From: Mycobacterium cookii
GTDB lineage: Bacteria; Actinomycetota; Actinomycetes; Mycobacteriales; Mycobacteriaceae
DNA: 64,000 nt
Direction of reading: 5' to 3'
Assembly (NCBI RefSeq): GCF_010727945.1
Contig: NZ_AP022569.1
Span: 2,728,001-2,792,000 of the forward strand
Positions 36,349 to 43,864 of the stretch are shown piece by piece. Each line of letters begins with the position of its first letter. The stretch's first letter is position 1. A program made the translations under genes and the position numbers. The notes beneath the pieces were generated by a model, which saw only the letters and a list, made by a program, of their open reading frames with translations, was not told where the DNA came from and did no database searches.

Positions 36349-36396
36349 CCCGATCCTCTCGTCGGCATTACGTGGTCCTCATCTAACAAACAAAAC

Positions 36397-36408
36397 TGAC
36401 TTTAGTCA
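36397..36408. promoter_or_regulatory. TGACT-N2-AGTCA operator, copy 1
   Basis: The 12-bp sequence TGACTTTAGTCA has perfect 5-bp arms and sits in the 141-bp divergent promoter between the SDR operon (start 36348) and the first TetR gene (36490). The same arms recur at 37873-37884 and, with one mismatch, at 37095-37106. Confidence 0.65.
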
Positions 36409-36489
36409 ACGGAATGAAAGGGTGCCCGCGGCCGCGGCTGCAGCTATCCTGCAGATCGGGCGGGGTACGGGGATCAGAGGAAACGGACC

Positions 36490-37089
36490 ATGGCAACGGT
36501 GGAAAAGCCTTCGGCGCGAGAGGCGAAGCGCCTGCAGACGCGCGAGCGCTTGCTGGGAGCTGCTATCGCCGAGTTCAAGCGTGCCGGCATGGCAGACGCC
36601 GACGTCGGTTCGATCGTTGCGGCTGCAGGAGTTGCGCACGGCACGTTCTTCTTTCACTTCCCGACCAAGGAACACGTGTTGCTGGAACTCGAACGGCGCG
36701 AAGAGGAGCGCATCGCCAAACAGCTCGATCGCTACCTTGACGCTGCCCCCGATCTGTCCTCCACCCTCAAGGAGGCGGTTCGTCTCGTCGTGGGCCTCGA
36801 GCGTCGGCTCGGCGCGAGCCTGTTCAAAGACTTTCTTGCTCTGCATTTCTCACAGACCCGCCCCACCGACGAGAGCAAAGAACATCCGGTCATCGTCCGG
36901 GTCGCACAGGAGATCGAGCGGGCCCAGCAATTGGGTCGCGTTGCACCGCAGGTTGTTCCGGTCAATAGTGCCGTGTTCTTCCTGCTGGGCCTCTATGCGT
37001 TGCTGACCACCACGCACGACTGGCCCACCCAGAGCGCGATGCTCGACGACTACGTCGCCAGCGCGCTGCGGAGTCTTGAAACGCGGTAG
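36490..37089 (+). CDS. TetR-family regulator, paralogue 1
   Basis: A 199-aa regulator. The HTH spans residues about 12-60 (LQTRERLLGAAIAEFKRAGM through GTFFFHFPTKEHVLLEL), followed by a helical domain ending LLGLYALLTTTHDWPTQSAML. It is a clear paralogue of the TetR at 37911; both share IVAAAGVAHGTFFFHFP and the closing LLG-YG/A-LTTT region. The DNA-recognition helices are nearly identical, so both probably read the same TGACT-N2-AGTCA operator while their ligand domains differ. The ATG at 36490 follows a GGAAACGGACC stretch. Confidence 0.88.
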   Translation: MATVEKPSAREAKRLQTRERLLGAAIAEFKRAGMADADVGSIVAAAGVAHGTFFFHFPTKEHVLLELERREEERIAKQLDRYLDAAPDLSSTLKEAVRLVVGLERRLGASLFKDFLALHFSQTRPTDESKEHPVIVRVAQEIERAQQLGRVAPQVVPVNSAVFFLLGLYALLTTTHDWPTQSAMLDDYVASALRSLETR

Positions 37090-37094
37090 CTGAT

Positions 37095-37106
37095 TGACGA
37101 GAGTCA
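37095..37106. promoter_or_regulatory. TGACT-N2-AGTCA operator, copy 2 (one mismatch)
   Basis: TGACGAGAGTCA lies five bases after the first TetR stop and 45 bp before the membrane-protein start. It matches the other copies apart from one arm position, and an extra GTCA follows directly. It suggests that the membrane-protein gene has its own regulated promoter. Confidence 0.5.
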
Positions 37107-37150
37107 GTCATTTCGGGAGGATCGGGCCAGCCGACCGGTAGGAGGGATCC

Positions 37151-37846
37151 TTGAGTTCGCCCACGATGACCACCACAGGCAGCCAGCTCGACGAACACTT
37201 CGAGCAGTCTCACCTCGCCCAGCGGCAAGCCGACAAGTGGCTCATCTCGGGAAGCATCCTCATCGGTACCGCGGCTCTCGGTATCTTCGGCCTCCCGCTG
37301 TTTCTCCGAGGGGTGTGGCTGCTGCGCAAGGCGCAACGCGACGGCCTGGCGGTCCGGCCGATGCTGGTGACGCTACTTGGTTACCTGGTCATCATCGACG
37401 CCGCCATCAACACGGTGGGGTGGGCGCTCGACCTGGTGGCCAATCACACCATCCTGGCCCGAATCCTGTTGAACGGCTGGGGTGCAATGTTCGATGCCGG
37501 CTACTTCTGGCACTACAACGAGCTGTGGGTCGGTGGCGCGGCGGGGCCGGGCGAGAAAGCCCTCGAAGTCGGCCTGATCCTCACGGTGTTCACCATGCGG
37601 ATCGCGGCCGCGATCGGCTTCCTGCAGATGAAGCGGTGGGGCCACCAATGGATGGTCATCACCTGCTGGATGGGCGTGCTGATCTGGTGCGTCTACGTCT
37701 TCAACATGACGATGTTCGCCGACGTCCGCTATGCCGGTGTCATCTTCCCCGTCGTCGGCTGGTGGCTCTACGACATCTTCTACATCACGCCGTTTCTGGC
37801 CATCCCGTATCTGCACACGGTCAACCGCGAGATCTTCACCGACTGA
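37151..37846 (+). CDS. Polytopic membrane protein of unknown function, paralogue 1
   Basis: A 231-aa integral membrane protein. Six hydrophobic segments are visible: about residues 30-58, 66-92, 100-122, 134-158, 166-190 and 192-222. Polar signatures lie at their edges ([38 protein letters not shown]), with His and acidic residues that could bind metal. The TTG start at 37151 has GGAGG five bases upstream. The last 90 residues match the paralogue at 41177 at 83 positions. I recognise no family. The location beside VWA and AAA+ chaperone genes suggests a metalloenzyme subunit. Confidence 0.75.
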   Translation: MSSPTMTTTGSQLDEHFEQSHLAQRQADKWLISGSILIGTAALGIFGLPLFLRGVWLLRKAQRDGLAVRPMLVTLLGYLVIIDAAINTVGWALDLVANHTILARILLNGWGAMFDAGYFWHYNELWVGGAAGPGEKALEVGLILTVFTMRIAAAIGFLQMKRWGHQWMVITCWMGVLIWCVYVFNMTMFADVRYAGVIFPVVGWWLYDIFYITPFLAIPYLHTVNREIFTD

Positions 37847-37859
37847 CTTGACCAGCTAT

Positions 37860-37884
37860 TGACTTAAATCATTGACTCTAGTCA
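37860..37884. promoter_or_regulatory. TGACT-N2-AGTCA operator, copy 3, with an adjacent degenerate copy
   Basis: TGACTCTAGTCA (37873-37884) has perfect arms. Immediately upstream TGACTTAAATCA (37860-37871) matches all but one arm base, so two sites sit in tandem one base apart, ending 26 bp before the second TetR ATG. Confidence 0.65.
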
Positions 37885-37910
37885 GTAATCACTGCTAGAA
37901 AGGCTAGACC

Positions 37911-38513
37911 ATGACGCCACAGGTCAAGGCCACCGCACGCGAGATGCGTCGACGACAAACCCGGGAGCGCATACTCGGCGCGGCGATCGCCGAGTTCAAG
38001 CGCTCGGGGATGACGGGCGCCGACGTGAATGCGATCGTCGCAGCCGCGGGAGTCGCCCACGGGACGTTCTTCTTCCACTTCCCCAGCAAGGAACATGTAC
38101 TGCTTGAGCTGGAACGTAGCGAAGAAGCAGGCATCGCCGCGGCATTCGCAGAATATCTCGAGGACCCACACGGACTTCCTGACGCGTTGACCGAAGTGGT
38201 CGGTCTTGTGACCGCCCTGGAGCGGCGACTCGGTCCGCTGCTGTTCAAAGAGCTTTTAGCGCTGCATTTCTCGCCGACACGTCCCACTAAAGACGACTGG
38301 AGCGATCATCCTGTGATCGTGCTTTTGGTCGACGAGATCGAACGGGCGCGAGGCGACGGGCATGTGCATCCGGAAGTGGACGCCTTCTACAGCGCGACGT
38401 TCTTTCTGCTGGGCATCTACGGCGTCCTCACCACGACCGACAGTGCCGACACGCGCGCCACGATGCTGGCGAATTTGATTGCCACAGCCGTGCGAGGTTT
38501 GGAGATCCGGTGA
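37911..38513 (+). CDS. TetR-family regulator, paralogue 2
   Basis: A 200-aa regulator paralogous to the one at 36490. HTH residues about 12-60 (RRRQTRERILGAAIAEFKRS through GTFFFHFPSKEHVLLEL) are nearly the same; the ligand domain differs more (YLEDPHGLPDALTEVVGLVT, DEIERARGDGHVHPEVDAF). Tandem TGACT-N2-AGTCA sites lie just upstream, so autoregulation is likely. It heads the run 34-aa peptide, VWA protein, AAA+ ATPase, 42-aa peptide, membrane protein 2, 144-aa protein. Two regulators with one operator type could integrate two ligands. Confidence 0.88.
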   Translation: MTPQVKATAREMRRRQTRERILGAAIAEFKRSGMTGADVNAIVAAAGVAHGTFFFHFPSKEHVLLELERSEEAGIAAAFAEYLEDPHGLPDALTEVVGLVTALERRLGPLLFKELLALHFSPTRPTKDDWSDHPVIVLLVDEIERARGDGHVHPEVDAFYSATFFLLGIYGVLTTTDSADTRATMLANLIATAVRGLEIR

Positions 38514-38555
38514 CGTCAAGGAGCATGCCACAGCACATCGACAAGGAGGCCTGAC

Positions 38556-38660
38556 ATGGATTGGATCTGGGAGATACTGCGTTACGTCGCAGCGTGGGGA
38601 GGCACGGGCCTGGTCATCTGGTTCTGGTACTGGATGTTCTCGAACCTCGGCACATTCTGA
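38556..38660 (+). CDS. 34-aa single-span membrane peptide
   Basis: A short gene encoding 34 residues, starting MDWIWEILRYVAAWGG with a Trp- and Tyr-rich transmembrane stretch (LVIWFWYWMF). It has a strong ribosome binding site (AAGGAGG at 38543-38549) six bases before the ATG, and its stop abuts the GTG of the VWA gene. Such tiny hydrophobic proteins are often accessory subunits of membrane oxidases or oxygenases. Confidence rests on the ribosome binding site, exact spacing and the similar 42-aa peptide before the second membrane protein. Confidence 0.7.
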   Translation: MDWIWEILRYVAAWGGTGLVIWFWYWMFSNLGTF

Positions 38661-40199
38661 GTGTCGATGATCGAACTCTCCGACGCACATGCAATGGCGG
38701 TCGAACGCAGTTGCGCAGTGACGGCTGTCGCCCTGAGCGGGCGCCGTCGCGAGGGCGTGCGTCTGGTGACCGGTGAGCGTCGTGAGTTCGGCTTGAGCAC
38801 CACACTGGATTTTGTACACGTTCCGTATCCCCTGATCGCACGGCACTGGACACGCAGGACACTGACATGCGGTGTGGCATTTCAATGTTCGCCATCCAAG
38901 GAGAAGATCACCGAATATCGGCTCGGCGAGCTGTCGGCCCGCGAACTGCGCGCAGTCACACTCGTCGAGGCCGGTGTGGCCCTGGGGTGGATCGCATCGA
39001 ACTGGCCCGGATTGCTCGAGGAAGCACGCCGGATGCTGCCGGAGCTGACCGCGTTGCCAGCCGACACCGATGCCGTCGAGATCATCAACCGGGCGATCTC
39101 GATGTCACGCACCTCGGCTGCGCTGAAAGTTGACCCGCTCCTGGGTAAATTGCCCCTGGCCTACACGGCGCCGCAGGGCTTGACCGAGAAGCTGCGTCGC
39201 AGCCTCGGCCGAATGCCCTGGACGACAACGCAAAAGCGCCTGCCGCGGCCCTACTCGGTGCCGGTCGGCGGCGACGGCGGCGTGCGTAACCCCAACCTGC
39301 CACCACCCAGCCGGCCTCAGGACAACGACCTCGATGTCACTCCAGAGCACCGGCCGGGCATCCCCTACCCCGAGTGGAATTCCTGGACAAACAGCTTCAT
39401 GCGCGACCATGTCGCCGTCGTCGAGCGCACGCATGCCACCGCGACGCGCGCGCCGGAGCCGGTGTCCGCAGAGCTGCGAAAGTGGTTCGAAGAACACACC
39501 CACCGGGCGATGACGAACCGCCTCGAGGACGGCTCAGACCTGGACGTCGAGCAGTACGTGCGCCACTACATTGACCTGGCGACCGGAGAGGCGATCGAAC
39601 CGCGTATCTTCCGCGACTTGTTGCCCGCCAGCCGCGACGTCACCACCGCGCTATTGCTGGATGGCAGTTCATCTTTGGGTGTGCACGGCGGACGGATCTT
39701 CAAGCTGGAGTTGACCTGCGCCGATGCGCTGTCCAAAGCGATGACCCTGGCCCGGGAGCGCCACGGAATATTCGTATTCACCGGCAACACCCGACACCGC
39801 GTCGAAGTCAGTTGCCTCAAGGATTTCCAGGATCGGCGTTTCGTGCCGCCAGGCCGGCTCGGTCTGGTGACCGGCGGTTACACCAGACTCGGCGCGCCGT
39901 TGCGCCACTTGACCAGTCGGCTTCTTGCCCAGCCCTCCGAGCGGCGACTGCTCATCGTGATCGGCGACGGGCTGATCTCCGACGAGGGCTACGAGGGTCG
40001 CTATGCGTGGGCCGATGTCGCGCACGCGGTCGAGGAAGCCAACGACGCGGGCGTATCCATCTACTACCTGGGTGTCGGACCGACCCGCGTTGACCCACTG
40101 CCCGAGGTCTTCGGACCCCTTCGCTCCCAACGCATCCGGAGAGTCGAAGAACTTCCGCGGGTGTTGGCCCACGTTCACCGTGAGCTGGTAACCGCATGA
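38661..40199 (+). CDS. NorD/CoxE-like VWA-domain protein
   Basis: A 512-aa protein with a C-terminal von Willebrand A domain (about residues 325-512). The metal-ion-dependent adhesion site is complete: Asp334-x-Ser336-x-Ser338 (LLLDGSSSLG), Thr408 (TGGYTRLG) and Asp436 (VIGDGLISDEG). The N-terminal 230 residues are helical. An acidic/Pro linker (about 210-235) and PYPEWNSWTNSFMRDHVAVVE resemble NorD/CbbO-type proteins. With the AAA+ gene 22 bp downstream it should form a chaperone pair that remodels a target enzyme, as NorQ-NorD do for nitric oxide reductase. The target here is probably the adjacent membrane proteins. Start GTG 38661; ATG 38667 is an alternative. Confidence 0.82.
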   Translation: MSMIELSDAHAMAVERSCAVTAVALSGRRREGVRLVTGERREFGLSTTLDFVHVPYPLIARHWTRRTLTCGVAFQCSPSKEKITEYRLGELSARELRAVTLVEAGVALGWIASNWPGLLEEARRMLPELTALPADTDAVEIINRAISMSRTSAALKVDPLLGKLPLAYTAPQGLTEKLRRSLGRMPWTTTQKRLPRPYSVPVGGDGGVRNPNLPPPSRPQDNDLDVTPEHRPGIPYPEWNSWTNSFMRDHVAVVERTHATATRAPEPVSAELRKWFEEHTHRAMTNRLEDGSDLDVEQYVRHYIDLATGEAIEPRIFRDLLPASRDVTTALLLDGSSSLGVHGGRIFKLELTCADALSKAMTLARERHGIFVFTGNTRHRVEVSCLKDFQDRRFVPPGRLGLVTGGYTRLGAPLRHLTSRLLAQPSERRLLIVIGDGLISDEGYEGRYAWADVAHAVEEANDAGVSIYYLGVGPTRVDPLPEVFGPLRSQRIRRVEELPRVLAHVHRELVTA

Positions 40200-40221
40200 T
40201 CGCCAACACGCTGAGGACCAG

Positions 40222-41010
40222 ATGATCACCAACACGTATTTCGCGAACGGCAACGAAGTCCAGTTGTTCGAGCAGGCCTACCAGCAGCGGCTGCCGGTGA
40301 TGCTCACCGGCCCGACCGGCTGCGGCAAGACCCGGCTTGTCGAGCACATGGGCCTGCTGCTGAACCGACCCGTCGTCACCATCAGCTGCCACGACGACCT
40401 GACCAGCTCCGACCTCGTCGGCCGGTTCATGGTGACCGGCGGCGACGTGGTGTGGACCGACGGCCCGCTCACCAGGGCCGTCAAGGCCGGCGCCATCTGC
40501 TATCTCGACGAAGTCGTCGAAGCACGCCACGACTCGCTGGCGATCCTGCATTCGTTGACCGACCACCGCCGCGCTCTCTACCTCGACCGGGCAGGCGAAG
40601 TCGTCACAGCGCCGGACACTTTCATGCTGGCCTGTTCCTACAACCCGGCCTACCGCAGCTCACTGAAGGAGCTCAAGCCGTCCTTCCGTCAGCGGTTCGT
40701 CACTCTTGCGATGAGATACCTGCCCGCGGTCCGAGAAGCCGAGGTCGTCGTTGCCGAAGCGGGCATCAATCCGTCGACCGCGACAAGACTGGTCGCCTGC
40801 GCCACCGCCATCCGCACCGCCGACCACGCCTTTCACTTCGAACCGCCGTCGACCCGTGTGCTGGTCACCGCCGCGCAGCTGATCGCCTCCGGCGCAAGCG
40901 AATTAGAGGCTGCCGAGGCCTGCATCCTCGCGCCACTGTCGACCGACGGCGCCATCAACGACGGCTTACGCGAGGTCGCGGTCGCCAGCCTCGCCACCGC
41001 CGACGCCTGA
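40222..41010 (+). CDS. MoxR-type AAA+ ATPase (NorQ/CbbQ/NirQ-like)
   Basis: A 262-aa AAA+ ATPase. Walker A GPTGCGKT is at 30-37, Walker B ICYLDE at 92-97, sensor 1 in ACSYNPAY, and the Arg-finger region is SLKELKPSFRQRFV. The compact size and the SCHDDLTSSDLVGRFM segment fit the NirQ/NorQ/CbbQ branch, hexamers that work with VWA partners to insert metal or reactivate enzymes. It follows the VWA gene by 22 bp and precedes a 42-aa membrane peptide and a polytopic membrane protein. This pairing is the best clue that the membrane proteins form a cofactor-bearing complex. Confidence 0.9.
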   Translation: MITNTYFANGNEVQLFEQAYQQRLPVMLTGPTGCGKTRLVEHMGLLLNRPVVTISCHDDLTSSDLVGRFMVTGGDVVWTDGPLTRAVKAGAICYLDEVVEARHDSLAILHSLTDHRRALYLDRAGEVVTAPDTFMLACSYNPAYRSSLKELKPSFRQRFVTLAMRYLPAVREAEVVVAEAGINPSTATRLVACATAIRTADHAFHFEPPSTRVLVTAAQLIASGASELEAAEACILAPLSTDGAINDGLREVAVASLATADA

Positions 41011-41051
41011 CGCACCCCTTAACAGAGAAACTGGGAAAGGAGCCAACCACC

Positions 41052-41180
41052 GTGGATCAGAAGGAACGACAGCGCAAGAAGGCGCTCATCATCCTGCAGA
41101 TCGTCATCTACGGCTACCTGTTGCTGATGTTCGGCATCCAGCTCTACATGTCCTTCGCGCGCGGCTGGTGGGAGTTGTGA
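41052..41180 (+). CDS. 42-aa single-span membrane peptide
   Basis: A short gene starting at GTG 41052 with AAAGGAG (41036-41042) nine bases upstream. The product has a charged N-terminus (MDQKERQRKK), one transmembrane stretch (ALIILQIVIYGYLLLMFGIQ) and a C-terminal FARGWWEL. Its stop overlaps the GTG of the second polytopic membrane protein (GTGA), so the two are translationally coupled and probably assemble together. It is analogous in size and position to the 34-aa peptide at 38556. Confidence 0.75.
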   Translation: MDQKERQRKKALIILQIVIYGYLLLMFGIQLYMSFARGWWEL

Positions 41181-41881
41181 ATCTTCCGCTACTGAACCGG
41201 TCCTCTGACAACCCGGTCAGCCTCGAGGACCATCACGACGAATCTCGTCTAGCACAGCGCCGGGCCGACAAATGGATGATCGTCGGCGCCGCTCTGATGG
41301 GGATGTGGGCGCCGGGCCTGATCGGCTTCCCCATCTTCATGCGCGGAGTCTGGCTGCAGCGCCAGGCTTTACGAGCAGGCCTGTCGGTGCGGCCGATGAT
41401 CGTGACCTTGATCGGTTATCTGGTGCTGATCGACGGAGCACTCAACAGCCTGGGGTGGGCGTTGGATCTGGTTGCCAATCACACGTTGATCAACCGGGTG
41501 CTGATGGTCGGCTGGGGCAACATGTTCGATGCCGGTTATTTCTGGCACTACAACGAACTGTGGGTTGGCGGCGCCGCAGGCCCCGGCGAGAAAGCGTATG
41601 TGGCGGGGCTGATCCTGACGGTGTTCGCAATGCGCTGTGCCGCGGCGATCGGCTTCTTGCAGATGAAGCGGTGGGGCCACCAATGGATGGTCATCACCTG
41701 CTGGATGGGCGTGGTGATCTGGTGCGCCTACGTGTTCAACATGACCATGTACGCCGACGTGCGCTACGCGGGCGTGGTATTCCCCGTCATCGGCTGGTGG
41801 CTCTACGACATCTTCTACATCACGCCGTTCCTGGCCATCCCGTACCTGCACACGGTCAACCGCGAAATCTTCACCGACTGA
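41177..41881 (+). CDS. Polytopic membrane protein of unknown function, paralogue 2
   Basis: A 234-aa integral membrane protein with the same six-segment layout as the protein at 37151. Invariant polar stretches are [39 protein letters not shown] and [12 protein letters not shown]. The N-terminal halves have diverged while the C-terminal 90 residues match at 83 positions and are also close at DNA level. The GTG at 41177 overlaps the 42-aa peptide stop; GTG 41168 is an alternative. No known family is recognised; it is not evidently PmoA, PmoC or AlkB. It is probably a subunit of a membrane enzyme served by the VWA/AAA+ pair. Confidence 0.75.
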   Translation: MNLPLLNRSSDNPVSLEDHHDESRLAQRRADKWMIVGAALMGMWAPGLIGFPIFMRGVWLQRQALRAGLSVRPMIVTLIGYLVLIDGALNSLGWALDLVANHTLINRVLMVGWGNMFDAGYFWHYNELWVGGAAGPGEKAYVAGLILTVFAMRCAAAIGFLQMKRWGHQWMVITCWMGVVIWCAYVFNMTMYADVRYAGVVFPVIGWWLYDIFYITPFLAIPYLHTVNREIFTD

Positions 41882-41901
41882 ACACTTTAAGGAGCACAGT
41901 T

Positions 41902-42336
41902 GTGACTTCACCACTACCCGCACCGGCGTCCACCGAAGACACGGATCCCGGCGAGGACTTACCGCCTGGCACCACGCCGTACTACGCCCGGATGCACAAG
42001 TACATCAAACGGGCCGTCATCGTCTGTCTGGTCGCCCTCGTGATCGAAGGTGCCTTCACGCTGCCCTTCATGGCGGTTTACTACGGCTATCCGACGCTGA
42101 GCCTGACTCAGATCTGCAGCGAACTGCTCAAGGTCCGCTACTCCGACGACACCTTGGAGTGCAAAGTTCCGTATCCCATGTTCGGGCCACCCGAGGGCGC
42201 CGAGGGTAAGGACACCGCCCGCGACCAATGGGGCATCCAGCCGGTTCCGAAATATCACCGGCTGAAATTCCGCGAACTGGTGCGCATCCACGACGCGCGG
42301 GTAGCCCGGCAGCAGCAAGGTGCTCAGCATCCGTGA
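41902..42336 (+). CDS. 144-aa single-span membrane protein
   Basis: A 144-aa protein with a Pro/acid-rich N-terminal tail, one transmembrane helix (about residues 38-62, [20 protein letters not shown]), and an 80-residue C-terminal domain. That domain carries two Cys (QICSELL, LECKVPY) and a Pro-rich [10 protein letters not shown] segment. GTG 41902 has AAGGAG seven bases upstream. It follows membrane protein 2 by 20 bp, and its stop overlaps the next gene's GTG. It may be a third subunit, with the C-terminal domain outside the membrane. I do not recognise a family. Confidence 0.72.
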   Translation: MTSPLPAPASTEDTDPGEDLPPGTTPYYARMHKYIKRAVIVCLVALVIEGAFTLPFMAVYYGYPTLSLTQICSELLKVRYSDDTLECKVPYPMFGPPEGAEGKDTARDQWGIQPVPKYHRLKFRELVRIHDARVARQQQGAQHP

Positions 42337-43424
42337 CCGCCGTAATCGACGGTAGGCCGAAAAGTGCTGAGCGGCAGACCTATCGGGTAGTTCAATGGAC
42401 GACCGGCAACATCGGCACGAAGTCGGTGCACGCGATCGTCGAGAACTCACTGCTCGAGCTTGTCGGATGCTACGCGTGGTCGCCGGACAAGGTCGGCCGC
42501 GACGTCGGGGAACTATGCGGGATCGCGCCACTCGGCGTGCGGGCCACCCACGACATCGACGCGCTGATCGGCCTCGAGCCTGATTGTGTGGTGTACAACC
42601 AGATGTTCGCCGACGTCGACGATCTGGTCCGCGTTCTCGAAGCGGGCATCAACGTTGTCACCACGTCCGAGTTCATCACCGGCCATCGACTCGGCGAAGG
42701 GCGCGGACGCATCCTGCAGGCCTGCGAACGCGGTGGCTCTACGATCTTCGGCAGTGGCCTGAACCCCGGCTTCATCGAACTCTTCGCGATCGTTTCTGCC
42801 GGACTCTCGGACAGGATCGAGAGGGTGCGCATCGTGGAATCGTTTGATACCACGATCTACAACTCACCGGAGACCGAGAAGATCATGGGATTCGGATACC
42901 CGATCGACTACCCGGACCTGCCGGCGGTGACTGAGGAAGGGTCGGGGATATTTCGCGAGGCCGTTCTCATCGTCGCCGATGCATTGGGGGTTGAGCTCGA
43001 CGAGATTCGTTGCGAGGCACAGTATGCTCAGGCCACCGAAGACGTTCACCTTCCCGGGGACTGGGTGATCGCCAAGGGCTGTGTGGCCGGAATCGACGTG
43101 AGCTGGAAGGGCTTTGTCGGTGAGCGTGACGTCGTCGAGGTACGTGGCGTGTGGACCAAGGGACAATCGCTGGAGCCGACGTGGACGATGGGCTTCGGAT
43201 ACAACGTCACGGTCGAGGGTCGGCCGACGATCAAGACCACGCTGGCGTTCGAGCCGCCCGCAGATTTCGTAGCGGAGACGATCGAGGAATACATCCTGCT
43301 CGGTCTGACCATCACAGCCGTGCCGGCCATCACCGCGATACCGGCCGTCGTCGCAGCGCCACCCGGCATCGCGACCTACAACGATCTGCCCCTGCTACTT
43401 CCGCGCGGAGTCCTGCGAACATGA
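42333..43424 (+). CDS. DapB-fold NAD(P)-dependent oxidoreductase, paralogue 3
   Basis: A 363-aa protein related to those at 32492 and 34469. It has the Rossmann motif [53 protein letters not shown], and a C-terminal [23 protein letters not shown] 42333 overlaps the membrane-protein stop (GTGA), and the stop overlaps the VOC gene (ATGA), tying the oxidoreductase to the membrane cluster. It likely acts on a carbonyl or imine intermediate in the same pathway as the P450 downstream. Confidence 0.8.
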   Translation: MTAVIDGRPKSAERQTYRVVQWTTGNIGTKSVHAIVENSLLELVGCYAWSPDKVGRDVGELCGIAPLGVRATHDIDALIGLEPDCVVYNQMFADVDDLVRVLEAGINVVTTSEFITGHRLGEGRGRILQACERGGSTIFGSGLNPGFIELFAIVSAGLSDRIERVRIVESFDTTIYNSPETEKIMGFGYPIDYPDLPAVTEEGSGIFREAVLIVADALGVELDEIRCEAQYAQATEDVHLPGDWVIAKGCVAGIDVSWKGFVGERDVVEVRGVWTKGQSLEPTWTMGFGYNVTVEGRPTIKTTLAFEPPADFVAETIEEYILLGLTITAVPAITAIPAVVAAPPGIATYNDLPLLLPRGVLRT

Positions 43425-43840
43425 CCGAACGGGAGACGCAGCTTCATCACGTGGTGTTCGCCGTCGCGCCGGAGCGCCAGGCGGCCGTCGCGAAGATGTT
43501 CACCGAACTCGGCTTCAGCTTCGACAGCACCGAGCTGACTGAACTCGGTTTGACGATTTATCTGGATTGGAGCGGCGGCATCGAACTGATCAGCGCGGTG
43601 CCCGGCGCCAAAGCCGACGTGGCGGCGTCGGTCAGCGACTTCGTGGAGCGCAACGGCGACGGCGTGTACACCGTGGTGCTCCGCGTCCCGGGGGCATCCG
43701 ACGCCGAAGCCGTCGCCGAACGCTACGGGTCGAAAATTCGTTTCCGGCAGAGCATTTCCGGCGAGGGTTCGTATCTCGACGAAATCGACCTGTCAGTACT
43801 CGGCCTGCCGTTGACCCTACTGTCGACCAACATCCCGTGA
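43421..43840 (+). CDS. VOC (glyoxalase/bleomycin-resistance fold) protein
   Basis: A 139-aa protein. The N-terminal LHHVVFAVAPERQAAVAKMF strand-helix and a later second half with EGSYLDEIDLSVLGLPLTLL resemble one vicinal-oxygen-chelate module pair. Metal ligands cannot be assigned securely beyond His in LHHVVF and acidic residues late in the chain. The ATG at 43421 overlaps the preceding stop, and 24 bp separate it from the P450. It may bind or isomerise a pathway intermediate. Confidence 0.65.
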   Translation: MTERETQLHHVVFAVAPERQAAVAKMFTELGFSFDSTELTELGLTIYLDWSGGIELISAVPGAKADVAASVSDFVERNGDGVYTVVLRVPGASDAEAVAERYGSKIRFRQSISGEGSYLDEIDLSVLGLPLTLLSTNIP

Positions 43841-43864
43841 CGAGCCGATCAGCGAGGAGATGTC

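Noticed and set aside
37151..41881. Possible copper membrane monooxygenase (PmoA/PmoC) or AlkB identity of the two polytopic proteins
   Set aside because: The His-box spacing of AlkB is absent, and neither protein shows the PmoC Asp-His-His arrangement or PmoA-like segments that I can recognise; left as unknown.
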